NCBI RefSeq assembly: GCF_016107285.1
Contig: NZ_RCVQ01000002.1
Location: 248,001-312,000 of the forward strand
DNA length: 64,000 nt
Source: Roseomonas sp. KE0001
GTDB taxonomy: Bacteria > Pseudomonadota > Alphaproteobacteria > Acetobacterales > Acetobacteraceae
Reading direction: 5' to 3'
In this document: in pieces, positions 9,855 through 18,366 of the stretch
How positions within the stretch are numbered: the first letter of the stretch is position 1
Layout of the letters: each line of letters opens with the position of its first letter
The notes under the pieces: model-generated
Told to the model about the DNA's origin: nothing
The model's database searches: none
The model's input: only the letters and a program-made list of their open reading frames with translations
Translations under genes and position numbers: made by a program

Positions 9855-11638
9855 AGACCGTGCTCCCACGAACGGCTCAGACGCATCGCCGAGAGGATCA
9901 GGCCAACATGGGAATAGGTCTGCGGAAAGTTCCCCCAGAGCCGGTTCCGCCTCGGATCGAGGTCTTCCGCCAACAGCCCCAGGTGATTCCGGCACGACAG
10001 GATCCTCCCAAACATGGCGCGCGCCTCCTCCATCCGTCCGGCGGCGGCGAGGGCGTCGACGTACCAGAAGGAACAAACGAGGAAGGCCGTTTCGGGTTTC
10101 CCGAAATCATCGGCCATGTCGTAGCGGTGGAGCAGCCCGTCATGCACCAGCCGCCGCCCGATCAGATCGAGCGTGCCCAGGAAGCGCGGGTCGGTCGCCG
10201 GCAGGAAGCCGATCTCGGGCAGCAGCAGCAGGGCGGCGTCCATGCCGTCGCCCTCGAAGCTCTCGACGAAGCTGCCGAGCTCCGGGCGCCAGGCCTTCTC
10301 GCAGATCACCGCATGCAGCTCGCGCGCCGACTTCGCCCAGCGCTCCGCCCGGTCCGGCAGGCCGAGATAGCGGGCGATGCCGGCCAGCCGGGCCATGCCG
10401 GCCCAGCACATGGCGGCGGAGAAGGTGTGGATGCGCTCCCGGCCGCGATATTCCCAGATGCCCGCATCCGGCGTCAGCGCCCGTGCCTCGGCCTGCTCGC
10501 CCAGCCGCTCCAGCAGGCGGAACAGCGGCTCGCCGGCCGGGCGCGGCAGCCGCTGGTCGAAGAACATCTGCGCCGCCGCCATGATGACGGAGCCGTAGAC
10601 GTCGTTCTGCACCTGCTCCGCCGCCTGGTTGCCGACGCGCACCGGCCCCATGCCGAGGAAGCCCGGAAGCTGCTCCTCGATCCGTTCCGGCATGGGCAGG
10701 GAGGGCACCAGCGGGTAGCAGGGCCGCAACACGCCGCCCTGCGAGATCGCCACCACGTTGGTGACGTAGCGGATGTACTCCTCCATGGTCCGCGTGGTGC
10801 CGAGGCGGTTCAGCGCCTGCACGGTGAAGAGCGCGTCGCGCAGCCAGCAGTAGCGGTAGTCCCAGTTGCGCTCCGTGCCCGGCGCCTCGGGGATCGAGGT
10901 GGTCAGCGCCGCGACCACGGCGCCGGTTTCCTCGAAGGTGCAGAGCTTGAGGGTGATGGCGGCGCGGATCACCTCCTCCTGCCACTCGAAGGGCAGGTGC
11001 AGGCCGCGCGTCCAGTTCAGCCAGTAGGTCTCCGTCTCGCGCAGCATCTCCTGGCCGACCGAATCGACATTGTCGGAGATGGTCGAATCCGGGCCGATCA
11101 GCAGCGTCACCGGCTGGTCGAGCAGGAAGGGCGCCTCCTCCGACAGCAGGGCCAGCGGCACGTCGGTCGTCACCCGCAGCACCTGGTCCTCGGTGATGTA
11201 GCGGAGGTGGTTGGAGCCGGCGCGGCGGGCGGGCCGGTCGCGGCCCCAGTGCGAGCGCGGCCGGATGCGCAGGCGGATCAGCGGCGCGCCGGAGAGCGGC
11301 TCGATGCGCCGCACCAGCATCGCCGGGCGGTAGCTGCGGCCGTGCAGCGGGAAGCGGGGCGCCGCGTCGGTGATCCGCAGCCGGTTGCCCTGCTCGTCCT
11401 CCAGCTCGGTCTCCAGGATGGCGGTGTTGCGGCGGTACTGCTGGCGCGAGGGGGTGCCGCCGCCCAGCAGCTCGCAATCCATGAAGCCGTCCTGCGGCTC
11501 CTCGCCGCCGAGCAGGGCGCAGAAGATCGGGTCGCCGTCGAAGCGCGGCCAGCACAGCCAGGAGCAGCGGCCCTGCCGGTCGAACAGGCCGGCGATGATG
11601 CCGTTCCCGACCGGCGCGAGATCCAGCGGCTGGCTCAC
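9842..11638 (-). CDS. Glycoside hydrolase family 15 protein (glucoamylase/trehalase-like)
   Basis: 598 residues, full length for bacterial GH15 proteins: an N-terminal beta-sandwich (about 1-230, beginning PVGNGIIAGLFDRQGRCSWL) and an (alpha/alpha)6 barrel. The barrel has the signature NWDYRYCWLRDALFTVQAL near 280, the catalytic-acid region TPDAGIWEYRG near 395, and a late block with LLAEDLDPRR and LWGNFPQTYSH (about 545-580). Such genes often sit beside otsA/otsB, and some members hydrolyse trehalose. It lies between otsB and otsA with a 4-bp overlap with otsB and a 13-bp overlap with otsA, so it is surely co-transcribed. Whether it degrades trehalose or an alpha-glucan is not visible. Confidence 0.9.
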   Translation of the reverse strand: MSQPLDLAPVGNGIIAGLFDRQGRCSWLCWPRFDGDPIFCALLGGEEPQDGFMDCELLGGGTPSRQQYRRNTAILETELEDEQGNRLRITDAAPRFPLHGRSYRPAMLVRRIEPLSGAPLIRLRIRPRSHWGRDRPARRAGSNHLRYITEDQVLRVTTDVPLALLSEEAPFLLDQPVTLLIGPDSTISDNVDSVGQEMLRETETYWLNWTRGLHLPFEWQEEVIRAAITLKLCTFEETGAVVAALTTSIPEAPGTERNWDYRYCWLRDALFTVQALNRLGTTRTMEEYIRYVTNVVAISQGGVLRPCYPLVPSLPMPERIEEQLPGFLGMGPVRVGNQAAEQVQNDVYGSVIMAAAQMFFDQRLPRPAGEPLFRLLERLGEQAEARALTPDAGIWEYRGRERIHTFSAAMCWAGMARLAGIARYLGLPDRAERWAKSARELHAVICEKAWRPELGSFVESFEGDGMDAALLLLPEIGFLPATDPRFLGTLDLIGRRLVHDGLLHRYDMADDFGKPETAFLVCSFWYVDALAAAGRMEEARAMFGRILSCRNHLGLLAEDLDPRRNRLWGNFPQTYSHVGLILSAMRLSRSWEHGLWGG

Positions 11639-12444
11639 GCGGGAAGCTCCGCGGCCAGGCGCCCGAGCCAGGCATGCACCGCCGCCGGTCCGGGGAAGGA
11701 CAGGGGGATGCGGTATCCGGTGCCGCCGAGGGCGCGGCAGGCCTCGATGCCGTACTCGTCGGTCACGTCATCGCCGATGAAGACCGGGACGCGGCCGGCG
11801 AAGGGGGGGTGGCGCATCAGCCAGGTGACGGCGGTGCCCTTGTCGGCGCTCCGCGGGCGCAGCTCGGCGGCGGCATGGGCCGGCAGCACCTGGAAGGCAC
11901 CGGCCGCCTCGGGTCGCGCCACAAGCTCCTGGAGGAAGCCGGTGGCGGCCTCGCCCAGCGCCGGGGCGGCGCGGAAATGCAGCACGAAGCCGTGCGCCTT
12001 CTCCTCCAGCAACAGGCCGGGCCGCGCCGCCGCCCAGGCGGCCGCCTCGGCACGCCAGGCGGGCGGGGGCGAGGGCGGCGGCGGCATCGGCGGGATCGTG
12101 GCGCCGGGCCAGCGGGTGGCGAGGGCCGAGGCATCGATGATGGTGCCGTGCTCGGCCGCGAAGGCGATGGGCGGGACCGGGCCGGTGGCGGCAAGGCCCC
12201 CAGCGGCGAGCGCCCGCGCCACATCGAGCCCGCGCCCGGTGACGATGGCCACCGCCCCCTCCAGCCCCGCCGAGAGGCGGGCCAGGAGATCCGGCAGGTG
12301 CGGCGGCACCACGACGGCGTCCGGACGCGGCGCGATCTCGATCAGCGTGCCGTCGAGATCGAGGAACAGGGCGGCCCGCGGCCCCGGGCTGGGGGGGCAG
12401 GGCGTCCCGTCGGAGGGGCTCCCGGAGGGAACGGTCTGCTGCAT
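11635..12444 (-). CDS. otsB: Trehalose-6-phosphate phosphatase
   Basis: HAD-superfamily phosphatase releasing trehalose from its 6-phosphate. In 269 residues it shows motif I FLDLDGTL (Asp29 nucleophile, Asp31), motif II IVTGRGLD, a substrate-cap region with AAEHG, the basic RSADKGTAV segment, and motif IV FIGDDVTDEYG. It is first in the otsB-GH15-otsA operon, and its stop overlaps the GH15 start (ATGA). A Pro/Ser-rich leader of about 20 residues precedes the HAD core. The upstream gap to the DUF2155 gene (12445-12566) should hold the operon promoter, but no clear -35/-10 pair was recognised. Confidence 0.94.
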   Translation of the reverse strand: MQQTVPSGSPSDGTPCPPSPGPRAALFLDLDGTLIEIAPRPDAVVVPPHLPDLLARLSAGLEGAVAIVTGRGLDVARALAAGGLAATGPVPPIAFAAEHGTIIDASALATRWPGATIPPMPPPPSPPPAWRAEAAAWAAARPGLLLEEKAHGFVLHFRAAPALGEAATGFLQELVARPEAAGAFQVLPAHAAAELRPRSADKGTAVTWLMRHPPFAGRVPVFIGDDVTDEYGIEACRALGGTGYRIPLSFPGPAAVHAWLGRLAAELPA

Positions 12445-12566
12445 GCCTGTTCCTATGGCCGCAGTGGCGCCGATGGAAAACCCTCGGCGAGCGCTTTCCG
12501 GCTGCGGAACCGCACGGCGCGGTTGGCTTTACCCCGCGGTCACGGGATCGTGTAGCCGCCGCCGGC

Positions 12567-12959
12567 TCAGCGGCAGGACAGCACCCGGAGGTCGTAGACG
12601 GGATGCTCCAGCATGGCGATGCCGGGCGCGTTGGCGAACATCCAGCCCTGGAAGACCGGCGTGCCGCCACTGTCGTTGCGCGTGTCCTCCACCTGCAGCC
12701 AGGCGGCGGCGTCGGGCACCTCCTCCGGGGGACGGGCGTTGCAGGCCCGGACGATGACGCGCAGCGTGCCGAAGCTCACCGGCTGGTTCACCGGCGCGTC
12801 CACGATGGTGATGCGTGCCGTGACCTTGTCCAGCGCCTGCAGCGAGGCGGTCCGCTTGGGCACCCAGCCGGCATCCTGCTGGGCGGCGGCGGGGAGAGGG
12901 AGCGCCAGCGGGGCGGCGAGGGCGGCGCCCAGGGCCAGGCGCATCAGAACCGCACGCAT
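12567..12959 (-). CDS. DUF2155 domain-containing periplasmic protein
   Basis: 130 residues with a signal peptide (residues 1-27, ending PLPAAAQQ). A compact domain follows, with the DUF2155 features: a conserved RTASLQALDKVTARI start, two internal cysteines (CNARPPEEV and the C-terminal SCR) and a FQGWMFA block. The family is nearly restricted to alphaproteobacteria and its function is unknown; the cysteines could form a disulfide. Its ATG shares one base with the stop of orf78 (TGATG), so it is the last gene of the NDUFA12-mlaD-orf78-DUF2155 operon. Confidence 0.88.
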   Translation of the reverse strand: MRAVLMRLALGAALAAPLALPLPAAAQQDAGWVPKRTASLQALDKVTARITIVDAPVNQPVSFGTLRVIVRACNARPPEEVPDAAAWLQVEDTRNDSGGTPVFQGWMFANAPGIAMLEHPVYDLRVLSCR

Positions 12960-13195
12960 CAGTCAGGCGCGCCCCCGCCACGGCGCGGGCTGGGCAGGGC
13001 ATTGACCAGATCCGTCAGGATGCGGCGCATGGCCGCCTCGTCCACGCCCATCAGCACGGCGTCCTCCAGCATCTCGCCGAGCAGGGTGGCCGCCTCGGCA
13101 TGGTTCTCGGCCAGCACCTTCAGCTTCTCGCGGCAGGCGACCGGCTGGCCGTCGGCGCCGGGCCAGCGCGCCGGCGGGACCGGAGCGCCGCTCAT
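12959..13195 (-). CDS. Small hypothetical protein of 78 residues between mlaD and DUF2155
   Basis: Not assigned to a known family. It is 78 residues, acidic to neutral, with a predicted helical centre (residues 20-68) and one cysteine near 21; no signal peptide or membrane segment. Its start overlaps the mlaD stop as ATGA and its stop overlaps the DUF2155 start as TGATG. Tight coupling on both sides argues strongly that it is translated. A role in the Mla/envelope group is possible from position only. Confidence 0.68.
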   Translation of the reverse strand: MSGAPVPPARWPGADGQPVACREKLKVLAENHAEAATLLGEMLEDAVLMGVDEAAMRRILTDLVNALPSPRRGGGAPD

Positions 13196-13755
13196 GGCCG
13201 GGCCGGCGGCGCCGCAGGGGCCGGGGAATTGGCCGGGGGATTGGCTGGGGCATTCTCCTCCGGGTTCCGCTGGTTGTTCGCGTTCAGCTCGGTGACCGAG
13301 AAGATGAAGCGGCCGAGCAGGGATTCCAGGCTCACCGCCGACTGGGTGATCTTGATCTCGCCGCCATCGGCCAGGTTCCTGTCCGAGCCGCCCGGCACCA
13401 GCGCCACGTACTTGCCGCCCAGCAGGCCATCCGAGGTGATCTCGGCCGAGCTGTCGTCGGGGACGTGGATGTCGCCCTGGATCTGCATGCGCAGCACGGC
13501 CAGGAAGGTCTGCGGGTCGATGCGCTGCTCGACCACGCTGCCGATCTTGACGCCGCCGATGCGGACGTCGGCGCCGGGGGTCAGGCCGTCGATCCGGTCG
13601 AAGCGGGCGGTCAGGGTCATGCCGCCGGCCCCCAGGCCGAGGCTGCGCCCGGACTGGCCAAGCGCATAGACCAGGAACAGCGCGGCCACCGCGAGGACGA
13701 TCGCGCCGGTCAGCACCTCCGCCCAGCTGCGCCGCTGCATGACACGTTCAGCCAT
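13192..13755 (-). CDS. mlaD: Outer-membrane lipid asymmetry protein MlaD (MCE domain)
   Basis: 187 residues: a short cytoplasmic start, one membrane helix (about residues 12-32), an MCE domain (LTARFDRIDGLTPGADVRIG, then GLLGGKYVALVPGG) and a Pro/Ala/Asn-rich tail. MlaD forms the periplasmic hexamer of the MlaFEDB ABC system, which moves phospholipids between the membranes; the other mla genes are not in this window. ATG 13755 overlaps the NDUFA12 stop by 8 bp; a second ATG at 13740 is also possible. The low-complexity C-terminal tail (about 25 residues of PANPPANSPAPAAP type) is unlike E. coli MlaD. Confidence 0.9.
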   Translation of the reverse strand: MAERVMQRRSWAEVLTGAIVLAVAALFLVYALGQSGRSLGLGAGGMTLTARFDRIDGLTPGADVRIGGVKIGSVVEQRIDPQTFLAVLRMQIQGDIHVPDDSSAEITSDGLLGGKYVALVPGGSDRNLADGGEIKITQSAVSLESLLGRFIFSVTELNANNQRNPEENAPANPPANSPAPAAPPARP

Positions 13756-14104
13756 GGGGGGTCCAGGCGTCATAGTCGCCGGCCGAGACGGGGCGGCGGC
13801 CACCGGCAAAGTCGTGGCCCGAGGGGCGGTAGGCGCGCGGCGTGCCGGTCAGGTTCGGCTGGTGCTCCTGCTGCCACGGGAAGCGCTTCTGCTCCGGCAG
13901 GGGCGCGTCGGTCACGTGGTGCAGCCAGCAATGCCACTCGGGTGGCACGGTGGTCGGGTCGGGGGCGCCGGAATAGAGGACGAAGCGGCGCTTGCGGCCG
14001 TAGCCCAGCCAGGACTTGCGGCTCTCGTAATAGGCGTTGCCGAAGCGGTCGGTGCCGATCTTGCTGGCGGAGAGGCCAGTGGTCAGCCGCTGCAGGAAGG
14101 ACAT
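13748..14104 (-). CDS. NADH:ubiquinone oxidoreductase subunit NDUFA12 family protein
   Basis: 118 residues resembling the complex I accessory subunit NDUFA12/B17.2, which alphaproteobacteria share with mitochondria. The conserved segments are GTDRFGNAYYE, RRFVLYSG, PPEWHCWLHH and AYRPSGHDFA. It is peripheral and binds the matrix/cytoplasmic arm of complex I. It is first in a four-gene minus-strand operon and divergent from the TSCPD-protein gene across 216 bp that must hold both promoters. A much longer open frame upstream is a GC artefact; the start is chosen at MSFLQRLTTG. Confidence 0.92.
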   Translation of the reverse strand: MSFLQRLTTGLSASKIGTDRFGNAYYESRKSWLGYGRKRRFVLYSGAPDPTTVPPEWHCWLHHVTDAPLPEQKRFPWQQEHQPNLTGTPRAYRPSGHDFAGGRRPVSAGDYDAWTPHG

Positions 14105-14320
14105 GTCTCGGTCGGTTCCATAGTCTGGCACGGCAGGGGCCGCGCGCGGGGGGGAGGACACGCTTGCCGGGCCTCCTTCGCATAGGACGGGGGCGAGGGG
14201 AAGCGGCGCGGTCCGGCGGCGGCATCCCGGCCGCCGGCCACGCCTATAATGCGCGGGGCGGGGCGGATTTGCCACCGGAGCCGACTTTCGTCCGGCGCGG
14301 CCACCGCATAGCATGCATGC

Positions 14321-15931
14321 ATGGCACGGATCGCAGGCACATCCTGGGAAGGCATCGCGCTGCGGCGCGTCCGCGCGGCGGCGGACCCGGACGCGCCGCA
14401 GCGTCCGGTGGCGGTGCCCGCCGGCTGGGACGACGCGGCGGCCGAGGCGCTGGCGGCGCTGGCGCCGGGGCAGGGCGCCGTGACCCTGCCGGGGCTGGCC
14501 GAGGCCTGGATCGACCGCCTGCTGGAACGCGGCCGCGAGCCCGTGGCGCTGCCCGGCGGGGGGGAGCTGCCGCTGCTCGACCCTGCGGAAGCCCCGCGAC
14601 TCGCCGCTGCCCTGCGCCGCCTGCTGCTGGCGCGCCGCGCCGCGCCTGGAGCCTCCACCTGGGCGGGGGCCTCCACCTGGGCGAGCGCCCCGGCCGGGAA
14701 GGGCGAGGCCCGGGCGGAGCCGCGCTTCGTGCTCAACCTGCCCGCCTTCCTCGACGAGGCGGGCGGCTTCGACATTCCCGGCTATCAGGCGGCCGTGGCC
14801 ACCGGCCTGCAGGCGCTGGAGGTGCTGACGGGCGGCCGCGCGCTGCGCCTTCGCCTCGGTTTCGCCGACCTCGCCGGTCTGCTGGCGGCGCTGGGACTGG
14901 ACTACGACTCGGCCGCGGCGCGGGATGTCGCCGCCGCCCTGGCCGCGCTGACCCGCGGCGCGGCCGAATCCGCCAGCGCCCAGCTGGCCGAGCGCCTGGG
15001 CACGCGCGAGCCGCCCGCCCTGCTCTGGCCGGCGGCGCCCTCGCGCTGCGCCGTCCCCGGCCTCGCCGCTGCCGCCCGCCGCGCCCTGGAGGCGGCCGGG
15101 GCCACGCGCGGCCTGCGCCACCAGGGCTGCTTCATGCTGACACCGGCCGATGCCGCCGAGGCGCTGCTCGGCGCCGAGACCGGCGGCCTGGCCCCGGCGC
15201 CCGGCGCCACCCGGCTGGTGCGGGAGGCCGGCGGTGACGTCGCCGAGCGGCCCACCCTGGCCGCGCGCCGCGCCGCCGCCCTGCAGGGCGAGGCCCGCGC
15301 CCTCGCCCTGCTGGCGCCGCAGCCCGATTCCGCGCGGGTGGCGATGGACGCCGCCATCCGCCCCTATCTGCATGCCGCCGCGCCGGCGCCGCTGGCCCGG
15401 CCGGAGCCGGCCCGGCCCTTGCCGCCGCCGCGCCCGGCGGTGGCGCGCAGTCATCTCTGGAAGGTGGTCGTGGGCGGCCAGCGGGTGACGCTGCGCGGCA
15501 GCGAGGCCGCCGATGGCAGCCTGTCCGACATCGCCCTGTCCGTCGGCCGCGACGGTGCCGGCGGGCGCGGCCTGCTGGAAGGCCTGCTGCAGGCGGTGAA
15601 CATCGGCCTGGCGCGGGGCGTGCCGCTCTCCGACTACGTGTCGAGCTTCGCCTACAGCCGCGACTGCGTCACCCGCTCCGGCCCGGCCGGGCCGGTGGAG
15701 GGCGACCCCGAGATCCTCAGCGCCACCTCGGTGCTGGACTGGGCCTTCCGCCGGCTGGCCATCGCCCAGCTCGGCGCCGCCGAGGCGCTGCGCCTGTGGC
15801 CGGACCCGGTGCCCGAGGACGGCGTGGAGGCCGGGTTGCCGCCCTCCGACCGCGGGCCGCTGCTGCCGCTCGACCTGCCGGCGCAGCCCTCGCCGGCGGC
15901 GCGGCGGCGCACCTTCCGCCTCGTCGGCTGA
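14321..15931 (+). CDS. TSCPD-domain protein with degenerate class II ribonucleotide-reductase-like core
   Basis: 536 residues. The C-terminal part (about 395-510) matches the TSCPD domain that ends vitamin B12-dependent ribonucleotide reductases: a GSLSDIALSVGRDG block, then LARGVPLSDYVSSFAYSR and ATSVLDWAFRRLAIAQLG. The middle (about 130-330) also aligns by eye with the NrdJ barrel: FVLNLPAFLDEAGGFDIPGY, the run GFADLAGLLAALGLDYDS, and HQGCFMLTPADAAEALLG in place of the NrdJ APTGTIGL-type stretch. The active-site cysteine loops of a working reductase are not recognisable and the protein is far shorter than NrdJ (over 900 residues). So it looks like a diverged, probably non-catalytic relative. 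An 18-bp in-frame duplication sits near residue 113. Function unknown. Confidence 0.7.
   Translation: MARIAGTSWEGIALRRVRAAADPDAPQRPVAVPAGWDDAAAEALAALAPGQGAVTLPGLAEAWIDRLLERGREPVALPGGGELPLLDPAEAPRLAAALRRLLLARRAAPGASTWAGASTWASAPAGKGEARAEPRFVLNLPAFLDEAGGFDIPGYQAAVATGLQALEVLTGGRALRLRLGFADLAGLLAALGLDYDSAAARDVAAALAALTRGAAESASAQLAERLGTREPPALLWPAAPSRCAVPGLAAAARRALEAAGATRGLRHQGCFMLTPADAAEALLGAETGGLAPAPGATRLVREAGGDVAERPTLAARRAAALQGEARALALLAPQPDSARVAMDAAIRPYLHAAAPAPLARPEPARPLPPPRPAVARSHLWKVVVGGQRVTLRGSEAADGSLSDIALSVGRDGAGGRGLLEGLLQAVNIGLARGVPLSDYVSSFAYSRDCVTRSGPAGPVEGDPEILSATSVLDWAFRRLAIAQLGAAEALRLWPDPVPEDGVEAGLPPSDRGPLLPLDLPAQPSPAARRRTFRLVG
14651..14686 (+). repeat. 18-bp in-frame tandem duplication in the TSCPD protein gene
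   Basis: GCCTCCACCTGGGCGGGG is followed directly by GCCTCCACCTGGGCGAGC, adding the peptide pair ASTWAG/ASTWAS in a linker. Two differences in 18 bases point to a fairly recent duplication. Confidence 0.88.
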
Positions 15932-15986
15932 TCCCGCTTCCCGATTCCCCCCTGCTTCCCGCTGAGCCAGAGAAGGAGCTGTCCCC

Positions 15987-16460
15987 ATGGCCGGACGTAT
16001 CGCGGCGCGCCTCGCCGAACTCGGCATCGCCCTGCCCACCCCGGCGGCGCCGGTCGCCAACTACGTGCCCTTCACCGTGACCCTGGAGGGGCGGCTGGTC
16101 GTCGTCTCCGGCCAGGTGCCGACGCGCAACGGCGTGGTGGCGCATACCGGCAAGCTCGGCGCCACGGTCAGCCTGGAGACCGGGCAGGAGGCGGCGCAGC
16201 TCTGCCTGATCAACGTGCTGGCGCAGTTGCAGGCGGCGGTGGGCGATCTCGACCGCGTCACGCGCGTGGCGCGGCTGGGCGGCTTCATCGCCTGCGTGCC
16301 GGAGTTCACCCAGCACGCGCAGGTCATGAACGGCGCCTCCGATCTCGCCGTCGCGGTCTTCGGCGAGGCCGGGCGGCATGCCCGCAGCACCATCGGCGTG
16401 CCCAGCCTGCCGATGGACGCCGCCGTCGAGGTCGAGGGGATGTTCGAGATCGCCCCATGA
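15987..16460 (+). CDS. RidA/YjgF family protein
   Basis: 157 residues, the length of the larger RidA subfamily. Recognisable blocks are PFTVTLEGRLVVVSGQVP, GQEAAQLCLINVLAQLQ, a DLDRVTRVARLGGFI block, and the C-terminal RSTIGVPSLPMDAAVEVE, which replaces the canonical RidA arginine strand. RidA proteins hydrolyse reactive enamine/imine intermediates from PLP enzymes, but many subfamilies have unknown substrates. AGAAGGAG precedes the ATG at good spacing. It overlaps the following acetyltransferase by ATGA. Confidence 0.88.
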   Translation: MAGRIAARLAELGIALPTPAAPVANYVPFTVTLEGRLVVVSGQVPTRNGVVAHTGKLGATVSLETGQEAAQLCLINVLAQLQAAVGDLDRVTRVARLGGFIACVPEFTQHAQVMNGASDLAVAVFGEAGRHARSTIGVPSLPMDAAVEVEGMFEIAP

Positions 16461-16891
16461 GCGGCCCTCCCGCCATCGAGGTGACCGATGCCGAGGGCGC
16501 CGATGGCGGCGTGGTGCTGCGCGGCATCCTCGACTTCAACGAGGCGGCGGTGGGGCCCTCCGGCCGCCGCCCGCTCTCGGTCCTGGTGCGCGACCCGGAG
16601 ACCGGCGCGGTGCTGGGCGGTCTGACCGGGCGCACCGACAAGGGCTGGCTGTTCATCGAGCTGTTCCATCTGCCCGAGGCGCTGCGCGGCGGCGGCCTCG
16701 GCGCGGCACTGCTGGCGCGGGCCGAGGCGGAGGCGAGGGCGCGCGGCTGCGTCGGCGCCTGGCTCGACAGCTACAGCTTCCAGGCGCCGGCGTTCTACCG
16801 CAGGCAGGGCTATACCGAGTTCGGCCATGTGCCGGACAATCCGCCGGGCCATACGCGGCACTTCTTCCGCAAGGTCTTCGCACCCGGCTGA
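16457..16891 (+). CDS. GNAT family N-acetyltransferase
   Basis: 144 residues with the GNAT acetyl-CoA binding motif A (LRGGGLGAALLARAEAEARA, about 78-98) and the C-terminal DSYSFQAPAFYRRQGYTEFG block (AFYxxxGY). It is coupled to ridA through an ATGA overlap. The substrate cannot be told from sequence; small-molecule targets are likely for this size. Confidence 0.85.
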   Translation: MSGPPAIEVTDAEGADGGVVLRGILDFNEAAVGPSGRRPLSVLVRDPETGAVLGGLTGRTDKGWLFIELFHLPEALRGGGLGAALLARAEAEARARGCVGAWLDSYSFQAPAFYRRQGYTEFGHVPDNPPGHTRHFFRKVFAPG

Positions 16892-16971
16892 GGCCCGCGC
16901 CGCGGCGCGGGTCTGGCCGCGGCGCCATGCGCTCCCCACATGGGCAGGGCCAGGAGCGGGACGGGAGGCAG

Positions 16972-18366
16972 ATGGCGGCGGGGATCGAGCAGATCGGGCA
17001 TGGGCTGACCCGGATCACCACGGAGGCGGAGCGCCTCCTCAACGAGACCACGCTGCGCCTGGCCATCACCGGCCTCAGCCGCTCCGGCAAGACGGTCTTC
17101 ATCACCTCGCTGATCGCCAATCTCCTGGCCCTCGGCCGCGGCCGCGACACGCTGCCGGCGCTGACCCGCCACATGGCGGAGCAGGGCCGGCGCATCGAGG
17201 CGGTGCGGCTGGAGCCGGCCGGCACCCAGGCGCTCGACTGGTTCGATGCCGCCGACAAGCTGCGCGATCTCGCCGGCGCCAGCCCGCACTGGCCGCCCCG
17301 CACCAGCGATCTCGCCAGCACCGCGCTGACGCTGACGGTGGAGCGCGGCGGCACCTGGCGCGGCCTGCTGCCCTCCCGCCGCATCCGGCTGGAACTGCTC
17401 GACTATCCCGGCGAGTGGCTGCTCGACCTGCCGCTGCTGGACCAGGACTTCTCCCAGTGGTCCGCCGCCACCCTGGCACTGCTGCGCCGCCCGCCGCGCA
17501 GCGCCGTGGCGGGGGAATTCATGGCCTTCCTGGCCAGCCTGCCGCCGGAGGCGCCGGCGGAGGAGGCGGTGGCCCGGCGCGGCTACCTCCTCTACCGCGC
17601 CCTGCTGACCGAGGCGCGCGACCGGCTCGGCCTGCGCTGGCTGCAGCCGGGCCGCTTCCTGGTGCCAGGCCCCAAGGGCGAGAGCCCGCTCATGTGGTTC
17701 TTCCCCTGTCCGGGCGAGGGCGCGCCGGCGCCGGGCAGCCTGCGCGACCTGCTGGCCCGGCGCTTCGAGGCCTATCGCGACGACATGCGGCAGAGCTACT
17801 TCGACCCCTGGTTCGCCCGCTTCGACCGGCAGGTGGTGCTGGTCGACGCGCTGGGCGCGCTCTGCGCCGGGGAGGGCGCCTTCGAGGACACGCGCGAGGC
17901 GGTGGCGCAGATCGCCCGCGCCTATGACGCGCGCTCCCGCTCGCGCTGGCTCGGCCTGCCCCTGCTCCGGCGCGTCGCCTTCGTCGCCAGCAAGGTGGAC
18001 CATGTGCCCGCCGCGCAGCGGCCGGCCTTCGAGAGCCTGTTCCGCGGCATGGTCGCCGTGCCGGACGGGCGGATGGTCACGCATCGCGCCGTCTCGGCGC
18101 TGCGCTGCACGGAGGAGGCGCCGCCGGCCGCGCCCGGCGGGGCGCCGGTGGTGCAGGGCGTGCCGCTGGGCGAGAACCGGCGCCGCCCCTTCCGCCCCGG
18201 TCATATCCCCGCCGCCCCGCCGCCGCCGGGGGACGCCTTCTGGCAACGGCCCTATTTCGAACTGCCGGTGTTCCGCCCGCCGCTGATCGATCCGGACGGG
18301 CGGGAGGGTCTGCCGCATATCGGCATGGATGAGCTGATCACCTGGCTGCTGGAGGATGCGCTGTGA
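16972..18366 (+). CDS. ycjX: YcjX-family P-loop GTPase-like protein (DUF463)
   Basis: 464 residues. A Walker A motif (GLSRSGKTVFITSLI) lies near residues 32-46, a LELLDYPGEWLLDLPLL segment near 140 serves as Walker B/switch, and AFVASKVDHVP near 340 is the base-recognition-like motif. E. coli YcjX is a stress-induced, dynamin-like or GTPase-fold protein of unknown role, co-regulated with YcjF by phage shock. GGGAGG stands six bases before the ATG. The stop overlaps the ycjF start (GTGA), preserving the ycjX-ycjF pair. Confidence 0.92.
   Translation: MAAGIEQIGHGLTRITTEAERLLNETTLRLAITGLSRSGKTVFITSLIANLLALGRGRDTLPALTRHMAEQGRRIEAVRLEPAGTQALDWFDAADKLRDLAGASPHWPPRTSDLASTALTLTVERGGTWRGLLPSRRIRLELLDYPGEWLLDLPLLDQDFSQWSAATLALLRRPPRSAVAGEFMAFLASLPPEAPAEEAVARRGYLLYRALLTEARDRLGLRWLQPGRFLVPGPKGESPLMWFFPCPGEGAPAPGSLRDLLARRFEAYRDDMRQSYFDPWFARFDRQVVLVDALGALCAGEGAFEDTREAVAQIARAYDARSRSRWLGLPLLRRVAFVASKVDHVPAAQRPAFESLFRGMVAVPDGRMVTHRAVSALRCTEEAPPAAPGGAPVVQGVPLGENRRRPFRPGHIPAAPPPPGDAFWQRPYFELPVFRPPLIDPDGREGLPHIGMDELITWLLEDAL

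Noticed and set aside
9860..12757. 965-residue plus-strand frame across the trehalose operon
   Set aside because: Antisense to GH15 and otsB with shadow composition.
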